This document shows positions 7,345 through 13,359 of a stretch of 13,359 nt of DNA, piece by piece. This DNA is from Pullibacteroides sp964436335. GTDB lineage: Bacteria > Bacteroidota > Bacteroidia > Bacteroidales > P3. The position numbers and the translations under genes are program-made. The notes beneath the pieces were generated by a model. It saw nothing but the letters and a program-made list of their open reading frames with translations, was not told the origin of the DNA and did not search any database. How positions within the stretch are numbered: position 1 is the stretch's first letter; every line of letters starts with the position of its first letter. The stretch lies in assembly GCA_964436335.1 (NCBI GenBank), contig CAYTCD010000050.1, positions 1 through 13,359 on the forward strand. Direction: 5' to 3'.

Positions 7345-7375
7345 CAAAAATACAAAAAAGAAGCGGTAGCGCAAA
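7345..7375 (-). promoter_or_regulatory. Bacteroidetes promoter for tRNA-Gly
   Basis: On the minus strand, TTTG (7375-7372), a 19-bp spacer and TATTTTTG (7352-7345) match the Bacteroidetes primary sigma-factor consensus TTG-N19-21-TAnnTTTG exactly. The expected start site is within a few bases of the tRNA 5' end at 7334. The promoter begins 7 bp past the stop of the Omp28-like gene; I see no hairpin between them, so read-through from that gene is possible. Confidence 0.82.
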
Positions 7376-7382
7376 CTTTTCG

Positions 7383-9173
7383 TTATCGGAGTATCACCAA
7401 CTTGCGGGTCAGATTAAAGCCGTCTCCCTGCACCGTTACAAAATACAGGCCTTCGTTCAAGGTTTTTACAGGCAACATAATTTCTTGCAAGCCCGCATCC
7501 AACCTGATTTTACCCATATCCAACACACAACTGCCGTTAACAGCCATCAAGCGGACACGTACATCCTTCGCAGAAGGCATATCCACTTTCAGCAAACTGT
7601 ATTCGGAAGCGGGGTTGGGAAGCAGAACGGCTTCGATAATTTCGGTTTCCTTCCGGTTGCTTACAAAATTCGGGTCGTGATGCAACAGAACACGCAGACT
7701 GGCCTTATACTTTCCGTCATGTTCATAAAACGCATTGCCATTGGCGTCGTTGAATGCAATATGGCCGGCTCCGTAAGAGGTATTGATACCGTCTTTGTTA
7801 AAATCGTAAATATAGAACGCATAGCATCCGTCGGCCAATTTAACATTAGTCGTCTGCAATTTTGTAACCTGCGTACCTGACAAATCGGGATACGGACCGC
7901 CGGAAATCAAGGTATCGCCATCGGCCAACGATATAATATCCCAAGTAATGTCCATACCATATTTGTCTTGCCAGATATTAACGGCGATGTCTTCGGTAGG
8001 AGAAGTAGCCAGACGTTTCAACACGGTGGCTTCCACTTCATCGCCATCGTAATCCACATCATTCACTTTCAATAATTTAATACGAACCACTTGTTCTTTG
8101 TTCGATTCCGGAAGCATGATAGCCGGCAAGTCCAAAATATACTTCTGTCCGGCGGTCATCGGCGTCTCCGGCGTGTATTCTATCTCTCCTTCACTCGTGG
8201 ATTCCAATACCTCATAATGGAAAGTGAGGGAGGAAAGCGGTTTTACCGCAATGTTATTGGCGAACCTGACCGACATCGACACACTCTGATCGCAGACCTC
8301 ATCGTCCTTCTGGGTCAGACCGCTCAGTCCCACAAAATAATCCGGACCGCCTTTATGTTCAATCATCGCTTCACAAGCGTTCATCACTTCGTTCCGGGTT
8401 TCGGTAACGAATGCCAGCACCTGAAGGTCAACAAGTTCCAAACCTACATTGCGAATAGAATCGGGCAAAGTTGCGGTATAAGTCTTTTCCACAAAATCAC
8501 CTTTGTTTACCGTAGTGATTTCTTCTCCCCACTGGCCGGTCATCAAATCACGGAGCGCATGGTGATGCACGTATTTCCCACCGGGCAATACCTGTGCAGG
8601 ATTGGAACTCGCACCTGACTGTGTTCCAACTATGTTGTCTTGTGTAATGGCCACGTGCAAGAAATTGGAGTTTACTGTAGCCGATTCCGTGTAATACAGC
8701 TGGACGGTTACGGTAAGCTGCCGGGTTTCCCAGTCGAGCGTACCCTTGGCCGCGATATTTACATAACTCGGCATAGCCAAAATCTTAGGGATATTTCCCG
8801 CCCAAGCGCCCCTGTTCAAGGCGGTTACCTTACCGCTGAACACATGACGGTTCACCGATCCTGACGGAAAACCATCCACGCCGGCATTGGAAACCAAGTT
8901 ATCGCCATAGGAAGTCCTCAAATCCACTTCTCCACTGCTAGGAGAGGCGTAACCGCCGGCATGGATGTTGATGAGGAACAGGTCATCGGGATACTGCTCC
9001 GCCAAACCCGCTGCAATCCTGTGTCCGTCGGGACAGTAACCGCAATGTATCCCCGTGTATTCTTCCAAAAGCGCCTTGCGATTTTGGGCGGTTTCACTTA
9101 CAAACCTCTCCTGCGCCGATACAGCGACCGCCGCCATCAAAGAGAGGCACAAAATAGAAATCATTTTTTTCAT
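7383..9173 (-). CDS. Omp28-family outer-surface protein with thioredoxin-like CxxC and T9SS type A sorting domain
   Basis: A 596-residue exported protein. Residues 1-20 are a Sec signal peptide ending VSA-Q. Residues about 28-270 resemble the Omp28 family, with a thioredoxin-like start: LLEEYTGIHCGYCPDGH carries C44-GY-C47. The segment 395-480 contains WDIISLADGDTLISGGPYPD and LADGCYAFYIYDFNKDGIN, a beta module often seen in secreted Bacteroidetes proteins. The last 80 residues (about 516-596), with LLPNPASEY, LMAVNGSCV and NEGLYFVTVQ, are a T9SS type A C-terminal domain, so the protein should cross the outer membrane by type IX secretion and be surface-anchored or released. Known Omp28 proteins are surface antigens of periodontal Bacteroidales; whether the CxxC is redox-active is unknown. 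The ATG at 9173 gives a perfect signal peptide. It is divergent from glycerate kinase across 129 bp. Confidence 0.87.
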   Translation of the reverse strand: MKKMISILCLSLMAAVAVSAQERFVSETAQNRKALLEEYTGIHCGYCPDGHRIAAGLAEQYPDDLFLINIHAGGYASPSSGEVDLRTSYGDNLVSNAGVDGFPSGSVNRHVFSGKVTALNRGAWAGNIPKILAMPSYVNIAAKGTLDWETRQLTVTVQLYYTESATVNSNFLHVAITQDNIVGTQSGASSNPAQVLPGGKYVHHHALRDLMTGQWGEEITTVNKGDFVEKTYTATLPDSIRNVGLELVDLQVLAFVTETRNEVMNACEAMIEHKGGPDYFVGLSGLTQKDDEVCDQSVSMSVRFANNIAVKPLSSLTFHYEVLESTSEGEIEYTPETPMTAGQKYILDLPAIMLPESNKEQVVRIKLLKVNDVDYDGDEVEATVLKRLATSPTEDIAVNIWQDKYGMDITWDIISLADGDTLISGGPYPDLSGTQVTKLQTTNVKLADGCYAFYIYDFNKDGINTSYGAGHIAFNDANGNAFYEHDGKYKASLRVLLHHDPNFVSNRKETEIIEAVLLPNPASEYSLLKVDMPSAKDVRVRLMAVNGSCVLDMGKIRLDAGLQEIMLPVKTLNEGLYFVTVQGDGFNLTRKLVILR

Positions 9174-9247
9174 AGCCCTTTGTTTTTTATTTATTTATTT
9201 ATCACTAAATAGTTTATTTGCATTCTATATAGATATATAGACTTGCT

Positions 9248-9279
9248 TTGCAAAACTAAGAAAAAAAACGGTAATTTCG
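9248..9279 (+). promoter_or_regulatory. Probable promoter for glycerate kinase
   Basis: TTG at 9248-9250, a 21-bp spacer and TAATTTCG at 9272-9279 fit the Bacteroidetes TTG-N19-21-TAnnTTTG pattern with one mismatch in the -7 box. This places the start site close to the ATG at 9303 and makes the longer open frame from 9243 impossible as the real start. It overlaps the -7 box of the divergent Omp28-like gene. Confidence 0.5.
9251..9258 (-). promoter_or_regulatory. Probable -7 element for the Omp28-like gene
   Basis: The minus strand reads TAGTTTTG followed by C, an exact TAnnTTTG match, 77 bp before the ATG at 9173. That predicts a leader of about 70 nt, rich in A and T and containing a run of four TTTA units (9187-9203 region). 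A clear -33 TTG is not visible. Confidence 0.5.
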
Positions 9280-9302
9280 CCCGTTTCCTTATCCTGTTGC
9301 GT

Positions 9303-10445
9303 ATGAAAAACGTGCTACTCCTACCCGATTCCTTTAAAGGCAGCCTGTCGTCTGTGCAAGTCTGCCGTATTTTTCAAAAAGGCATACTGCGGCATTTTCC
9401 AGACTGTGCGATCACTGCCATTCCCATTGCCGATGGCGGTGAAGGAACTGTAAACGCATTTCTGTCGGCTTACGGCAAAGGGCAACGAAAACGTATTTCC
9501 GTCTGTGGACCCTATGGAGAAAAGACTCCTGCCTTTTGGGGAAAAATCGACCGGACCGCCATCATCGAAATGGCTGTTTGTGCAGGTCTTCCGCTTGTAA
9601 AGGACCATCCGGACCCTTCCCGTACCACCACTTACGGACTTGGGCAACTCATCAAGGCGGCCTTGGACGCGGATTGCACAAAAATCATTGTGGGATTGGG
9701 CGGCAGTGCCACCAACGACGGCGGCTGCGGTATGGCCGCTGCGTTGGGCGTCAGGTTCACTGATGCCAAAGGCCACACATTTATTCCCGTGGGCGAAAGC
9801 CTGCACAAAATCCACGGTATCGATCTTTCTGCGCGCGATCCCCGCCTCAAAAAAGTGGAGTTGCTGACTATGTGCGATGTTACCAATCCTCTCTATGGGC
9901 AACAAGGCGCGGCTTTCGTGTTTGCCCCGCAAAAGGGTGCGGACGCCCGCATGGTACAACGTCTGGACCGGCACCTGCAGCGGTTGGATGACGCAGTAAT
10001 GCGCAATCTTCACATAAGGGCCGCCTCTCTACCCGGAAGCGGGGCGGCAGGCGGCTGCGGATTCGGCATGCAGGTTTTTCTCGGCGCCCGGCTGAAATCG
10101 GGTATCGACACTTTGTTGGAAGCCGTGGATATTGATCGCTTGTTGAAGGAAACCGATTACGTATTTACCGGAGAAGGCCGGTTCGACGGGCAGAGTTTGC
10201 AGGGAAAAGCAATCGACGGTATCGCCAAACGGGCCAGAAAAGCCGGGGTCCCGCTCATCGTGGTGGCAGGGGATATAGGAAACATCCCTTCTACCGCATA
10301 CCGGCACGGCATATCGGCCCTTTTCAGCACCAACCGGGAAAAAGATTTCTCTTTGACCGACACACGCAGCCGCCAGGATCTGTCGATATCCATCGACAAC
10401 ATCGCACGCCTGATAAAAACAGTGGAAAGCCGCAGCATACAATAA
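9303..10445 (+). CDS. Glycerate 2-kinase (GarK/GlxK family)
   Basis: Phosphorylates D-glycerate with ATP, yielding 2-phosphoglycerate in this family, and so links glycerate breakdown to lower glycolysis. It is cytoplasmic. The 380 residues match the family length. Diagnostic segments are LLLPDSFKGSLSS at the N-terminus, PIADGGEGTVNAF, IVGLGGSATNDGGCGMAAALG, GSGAAGGCGFGM and FTGEGRFDGQSLQGKA. The start at 9303 is chosen over the frame opening at 9243 because family proteins begin just before DSFKGS and because the predicted promoter lies at 9248-9279. It is transcribed divergently from the Omp28-like gene and converges on the hydrolase with a 16-bp gap. No glycerate or galactarate pathway partner is nearby, so its physiological source of glycerate cannot be told from this window. 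Confidence 0.95.
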   Translation: MKNVLLLPDSFKGSLSSVQVCRIFQKGILRHFPDCAITAIPIADGGEGTVNAFLSAYGKGQRKRISVCGPYGEKTPAFWGKIDRTAIIEMAVCAGLPLVKDHPDPSRTTTYGLGQLIKAALDADCTKIIVGLGGSATNDGGCGMAAALGVRFTDAKGHTFIPVGESLHKIHGIDLSARDPRLKKVELLTMCDVTNPLYGQQGAAFVFAPQKGADARMVQRLDRHLQRLDDAVMRNLHIRAASLPGSGAAGGCGFGMQVFLGARLKSGIDTLLEAVDIDRLLKETDYVFTGEGRFDGQSLQGKAIDGIAKRARKAGVPLIVVAGDIGNIPSTAYRHGISALFSTNREKDFSLTDTRSRQDLSISIDNIARLIKTVESRSIQ

Positions 10446-10461
10446 AACGGCCAATTATCTT

Positions 10462-11871
10462 TTATCGCAGACCGGCAAGTTTGCCAAGCCACATGTTTAC
10501 CCGCTGTAGGGCTTCCTCATTTACCGTTTCTTCTATTTCGGCGTATTCGCCCACCGTGCAGGCGGCGCATTGCTGAAACAGATGGTTCAATCCCGGCAAA
10601 ATTTCCACCGAAAAATTGCGGTTCCCGGCTTGTCTCAACGCCTGCCGGATGCCTTGTGTATTGGGTCCGGCCAGCACCTGCACGTCTTGAGAGCCGTTGA
10701 GCGCCAATACCGGGCACTTTACCTTTTGCAGCACCGATGCCGGATTATATTGCACAAAATAGCGGAACCAAGGGCTCATCAGCGTGTTCGCCTGCTTTTG
10801 CAAGGCTTCTTCCTGCACGGGATTCTCCAGTTCATCTTCGGGAAAATCGCTGCCGCTCAAAAAACGCAGTCCATAAAGCACACTGTCTTTCAATGCCTTT
10901 TCGGGCATATCCGATTTCAGTAGGGCAAAGATTTTCCGATTGGTCTGCAACAGCGTCTCGATACGGCTTTGGGGATAGCCTTCCGATTCGGAAATGGCTT
11001 GCTGTTGAAGCAGGAGCAAACTGTCGCAAGGGATGCCGGGGGCGGCCAGCAACACGATAAAACCCACCCTGGCATCACGGGCGGCCACTAAGGGGGCGAT
11101 CATGCCGCCCTCGCTATGGCCGATCATGCCCACCGACGAAAATCCGCGTTTTCGCAGATAGCGCACCGCCGCTTCGGCATCCAACGAAAAATCGTAAGAG
11201 GTGGCGTTTTCCACATCGCCCGTTGAACCGCCCACGCCGCGGTCGTCGTAGCGCAACACGCCGATGCCGGCGCGGGTCAGATAATCCGCCCACACGAAGA
11301 AAGGCTTATGCCCGAATGCGGTCTCATCCCTATCCTGTTGCCCGCTGCCGCTTACCAAAACCGCCACCGGGCCTTTATAGCCGGCATCGGGCAGGGTCAG
11401 CGTTCCGCTCAGCCTAACGCCTTGTTTGTCGTTGTAAAACACCACTTCTTCGCTGTAATAGGGAAAAGGCGGCCGGGGTGTCTGAGGGCGTTTGAGGCTC
11501 GGAACGCTATCGGAAAGACGACTGAGTGCCAAAGGAAAGTTCATGCCGTTCTGCGAGAAAACGCCCCGGATCGTGTCTTTTTCGTATCGCCCGACGTATT
11601 CCATGCCGAACGCCCTTGCCGCCACTTGAAGCGAAAGGCTGTCGGCATCAAAAGTGGTTTCCAGGCGGTAATGCCGCAAGCCTTGCACGGGAACGTCCAG
11701 ATACACCTCGGGGGTATTATTGCTGTCGCGTGTTATCTCGAAAATCAAGGAAAGGGGCCTCTTGCCCACCGCCAATGCCCCGCCCCATCTGCCGTAGAGG
11801 GTATCGGGTTGGGCGCACAAAACTGCCGAAAATAAAAATAGAAACAGAACAAAAGGAGATTTGGTTGTCAT
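10462..11871 (-). CDS. Secreted alpha/beta hydrolase
   Basis: A 469-residue exported hydrolase. Residues 1-20 are a signal peptide (FVLFLFLFSAVLCA-Q). Residues about 24-120 form a beta-rich domain of the sort found before these hydrolases (YGRWGGALAV, IRGVFSQNGMNFPLALSR). From 140 on is the alpha/beta hydrolase core: VLVSGSGQQDRDET (171-184, probable oxyanion loop), YDDRGVGGSTG, the nucleophile elbow GHSEGG with S253, acid D396 in LNGSQDVQV, and H430 in PGLNHLFQ. All three catalytic residues are present. It is probably a periplasmic or surface esterase or peptidase; the substrate cannot be told from sequence. The ATG at 11871 gives the signal peptide directly. I did not find a convincing -7 box upstream. 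Confidence 0.9.
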   Translation of the reverse strand: MTTKSPFVLFLFLFSAVLCAQPDTLYGRWGGALAVGKRPLSLIFEITRDSNNTPEVYLDVPVQGLRHYRLETTFDADSLSLQVAARAFGMEYVGRYEKDTIRGVFSQNGMNFPLALSRLSDSVPSLKRPQTPRPPFPYYSEEVVFYNDKQGVRLSGTLTLPDAGYKGPVAVLVSGSGQQDRDETAFGHKPFFVWADYLTRAGIGVLRYDDRGVGGSTGDVENATSYDFSLDAEAAVRYLRKRGFSSVGMIGHSEGGMIAPLVAARDARVGFIVLLAAPGIPCDSLLLLQQQAISESEGYPQSRIETLLQTNRKIFALLKSDMPEKALKDSVLYGLRFLSGSDFPEDELENPVQEEALQKQANTLMSPWFRYFVQYNPASVLQKVKCPVLALNGSQDVQVLAGPNTQGIRQALRQAGNRNFSVEILPGLNHLFQQCAACTVGEYAEIEETVNEEALQRVNMWLGKLAGLR

Positions 11872-11984
11872 ATGAAGATTCGATTAATGCCAATATTTCG
11901 ACCTTTTTCTCGCCTCGGCATAGGTCAAACTTGTAACCGTACATAGTACGCCCGACTTCTCCGCAAATTTAAGGAGATGATCCT

Positions 11985-12006
11985 GAATCCCAAAATTCCG
12001 GGATTC
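11985..12006. promoter_or_regulatory. Inverted repeat near the lipoprotein promoter (possible operator)
   Basis: GAATCCC (11985-11991) and GGGATTC (12000-12006) form a perfect 7-bp inverted repeat around an 8-base centre. It covers the position where the -33 element of the following promoter should lie, and that promoter lacks a recognisable TTG. That arrangement fits an operator or activator site, but could also be chance. Confidence 0.3.
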
Positions 12007-12019
12007 CGCGTTCGACGTG

Positions 12020-12027
12020 TATCTTTG
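12020..12027 (+). promoter_or_regulatory. Bacteroidetes -7 element for the YiiX-like lipoprotein
   Basis: TATCTTTG followed by C is an exact TAnnTTTG match. It ends 16 bp before the ATG at 12044, so the leader is expected to be about 10 nt. This decides the start: the longer frame from 12017 would begin upstream of the transcription start. Confidence 0.7.
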
Positions 12028-12043
12028 CAAAAATATCGTCAAT

Positions 12044-12700
12044 ATGGAGCATACTGCCGTCTTCAATTTTTTTACAAAACTTCTTTTTCTCCTCTATGGG
12101 GCAGTTGTGTTTATGTCCTGCACCACGCAATATCACCCCCAGGCGGGCGATCTGCTTTTTGTTGTGGCGGACGATAACGATTTTTCTCAAGCCATCGTAC
12201 AGGCAACGGCACAAAAAGATTCCCTTGAATTCTCCCACGTAGCCATCGTGGCAATGCAAAACGGCCATCCTTGCGTATTGGAAGCCTCAAGTCGCAACGG
12301 TGTGGTACGTACCGAATGGAATGACTTTATGACGCAAGCCCCTAAAATCGGAAACAAACCCGGCATTGTGGTTCTGCGCGTAGGTATTCCTTTTCCTGTA
12401 AAAGAAGCCCTTGATAGGGCCGAAAGTCATTTGGGAAAAGCCTACGATTGGTTGTTTTTACCCGATAACGGCAAGATATATTGTTCAGAACTGGTTTACG
12501 AATGCTTTCGTAAAGCCGATGGCAGCCCGCTGTTCACAGCACGCCCCATGAACTTCAGAGACAAGGACGGACATCTGCCGGATTTTTGGAAAACCTTGTT
12601 CGAAAAAGCCGGAGAACCCATTCCTGAGGGCGTTCCGGGAACGAACCCCAACGATCTCTCGAAAGAAGATTGCTTAGAGGAAGTATATCGTTTCTTTTAG
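12044..12700 (+). CDS. YiiX/YebB-like permuted NlpC/P60 cysteine hydrolase, probable lipoprotein
   Basis: A 218-residue protein of the permuted papain-like (NlpC/P60-related, YiiX/YebB) family. Residues 1-25 are hydrophobic and end VVFMS before C26, a loose lipobox, so it is probably a lipoprotein. Family segments follow in the permuted order: AGDLLFV (34-40), LEFSHVAIVA with H65 as likely catalytic His, PCVLEASSRNGVVRTEW (76-92), LGKAYDWLFLPDNGKIYCSELVYECF with C147 as likely nucleophile. Such enzymes act on amide bonds in cell-wall peptides or lipids; the true substrate here is unknown. The start is ATG 12044, set by the promoter just upstream. It ends before a shared bidirectional terminator and is not in an operon. 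Confidence 0.87.
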   Translation: MEHTAVFNFFTKLLFLLYGAVVFMSCTTQYHPQAGDLLFVVADDNDFSQAIVQATAQKDSLEFSHVAIVAMQNGHPCVLEASSRNGVVRTEWNDFMTQAPKIGNKPGIVVLRVGIPFPVKEALDRAESHLGKAYDWLFLPDNGKIYCSELVYECFRKADGSPLFTARPMNFRDKDGHLPDFWKTLFEKAGEPIPEGVPGTNPNDLSKEDCLEEVYRFF

Positions 12701-12736
12701 TACGTTGAAGCCGCCTCAAGCGGATCTATAAAAGCA

Positions 12737-12771
12737 AAAAAAATAGCGACCCTTTCGGTCGCTATTTTTTT
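12737..12771. terminator. Bidirectional terminator between convergent genes
   Basis: A 15-bp perfect stem (12737-12751 with 12757-12771) around the loop CTTTC. The inner stem TAGCGACC is GC-rich and the outer part is an A-run facing a T-run, so each strand ends in a U-tract. It lies 36 bp past the lipoprotein stop and 31 bp past the stop of the convergent alpha-oxoamine synthase, and serves both. Confidence 0.92.
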
Positions 12772-12802
12772 GTCGAGATAGGTATGCATTCCCTATCTCC
12801 TA

Positions 12803-13359
12803 TCAGGCGTTCATCGACTTGATGCCCATCTTGGCGTATTCGCCGCTGTCTAACTTTGCCTTGACGGCGTTGAACACCTTGAGGGTGTATTCCACGTCTT
12901 CCAAGGTGTGGACGGCGGTGGGGATGATACGCAGGATAATCATACCCTTCGGAATCACCGGGTAGGTGACAATCGAGCAGAACAGGTTGTACACCTCGCG
13001 CACGTCGTAGGTAAGCTGGGTGGCTTCGGCCACGCTGCCGTTGAGGAATACCGGGGTGACGCAGGTGTTGGTTTTGCCGATATTGAAGCCGCTGTTGCGG
13101 AAACCACCTTGAATAGCGTTTACGATAGTCCAAAGCTGTTCGCGCAGTTCGGGGTGGTCTTTCATCATCTGCAAACGCTTCTGGGCACCGATCACCAAAG
13201 GCATCGGCAGGCTCTTGGCGTAAATCTGCGAACGCATGTTGAAGCGCAGGTAGCGGATGATTTCCTTCTTGCCGGCCACAAAGCCACCGATCAGGGCGAA
13301 GCTTTTGGCGAAGGTACCGATATGGAGGTCGATGGCCTCTTCGCAACCGAAGTGTTCGC
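12803..13359 (-). CDS. Alpha-oxoamine synthase (SPT/KBL/AONS-like PLP enzyme), C-terminal part
   Basis: The 5' end is outside the window; in-frame sequence runs to the edge, so the GTG near 13279 is not the start. About 185 residues of a fold-type I PLP enzyme are visible. EHFGCEEAIDLHIGTFAKSF ends in the segment carrying the PLP-binding lysine (TFAKSF), followed by IGGFVAGKKEIIRYLRFNMR, then the C-terminal domain with TNTCVTPVFLNG, VTYPVIPKGM and LRIIPTAVHTLEDVE. The family condenses an amino acid with an acyl thioester: serine palmitoyltransferase (sphingolipids), cysteate acyltransferase (sulfonolipids), 2-amino-3-ketobutyrate ligase or 8-amino-7-oxononanoate synthase. The sequence recalls the aminotransferase-like paralog common in Bacteroidetes more than the best-known Bacteroides serine palmitoyltransferase, so I leave the substrate open. 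It converges on the lipoprotein gene. Confidence 0.85.
   Translation of the reverse strand, partial: EHFGCEEAIDLHIGTFAKSFALIGGFVAGKKEIIRYLRFNMRSQIYAKSLPMPLVIGAQKRLQMMKDHPELREQLWTIVNAIQGGFRNSGFNIGKTNTCVTPVFLNGSVAEATQLTYDVREVYNLFCSIVTYPVIPKGMIILRIIPTAVHTLEDVEYTLKVFNAVKAKLDSGEYAKMGIKSMNA

Noticed and set aside
9187..9203. Short TTTA repeats in the Omp28-like leader, considered as a phase-variation tract
   Set aside because: Only about four units and outside the promoter and coding sequence; a slip would not clearly change expression.
11977..12177. A 66-codon plus-strand frame preceded by AAGGAG
   Set aside because: The AAGGAG directly abuts the ATG with no spacing, the frame overlaps the lipoprotein gene out of frame, and Bacteroidetes rarely rely on such sites.
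12762..13346. A 194-codon minus-strand frame overlapping the alpha-oxoamine synthase
   Set aside because: Arg/Pro-rich translation typical of an out-of-frame shadow; the other frame shows the PLP-lysine and family motifs and stays open to the window edge.

Overview
The window reads as a chromosomal segment of a Bacteroidales-type bacterium of roughly balanced base composition. The clues are: Bacteroidetes-style promoters (TAnnTTTG at -7, best case TTTG-N19-TATTTTTG before tRNA-Gly); no encoded CCA on the two tRNAs; few Shine-Dalgarno sites; and two secreted proteins with type IX secretion (T9SS) C-terminal domains, one type A and one type B. It also has a short-form phosphoglucose isomerase, an Omp28-family protein and an alpha-oxoamine synthase of the sphingolipid/sulfonolipid enzyme class. 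I do not name a species or genus.

Layout. 1-582 (+) is the 3' part of a transglutaminase-like protein. It is cut by an in-frame TAA and lacks all three expected catalytic residues, so I call it a pseudogene or pseudoenzyme. It converges on a ferredoxin-nitroreductase fusion (588-1454, -). Upstream of that is a probable tRNA-Pro(TGG)/DUF1015 transcription unit (2918 to 1558, -) ending in a hairpin near 1500. Divergent from it is phosphoglucose isomerase (3061-4392, +), which nearly abuts a convergent pair: clpX (7053-5761, -) and a translationally adjacent T9SS type B cargo protein (5758-4400, -).

Between clpX and tRNA-Gly(CCC) (7334-7262, -) lies a GC-rich block with two hairpins and a perfect 40-bp palindrome, which may be only the tRNA terminator or may also end a small plus-strand RNA. 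Then come an Omp28-like T9SS type A protein (9173-7383, -), divergent from glycerate 2-kinase (9303-10445, +). A secreted alpha/beta hydrolase (11871-10462, -) is divergent from a YiiX-like permuted NlpC/P60 lipoprotein (12044-12700, +). The latter shares a bidirectional terminator with a partial alpha-oxoamine synthase (13359-12803, -).

Overall this is mostly housekeeping and envelope content: central carbon metabolism, protein quality control and surface/periplasmic proteins. I found no phage, IS element, CRISPR array, toxin-antitoxin pair or recognisable defence island. The most unusual items are the catalytically dead, stop-interrupted transglutaminase-like gene, the clpX with no clpP beside it but coupled to a T9SS cargo gene, and the structured 7139-7253 intergenic block.
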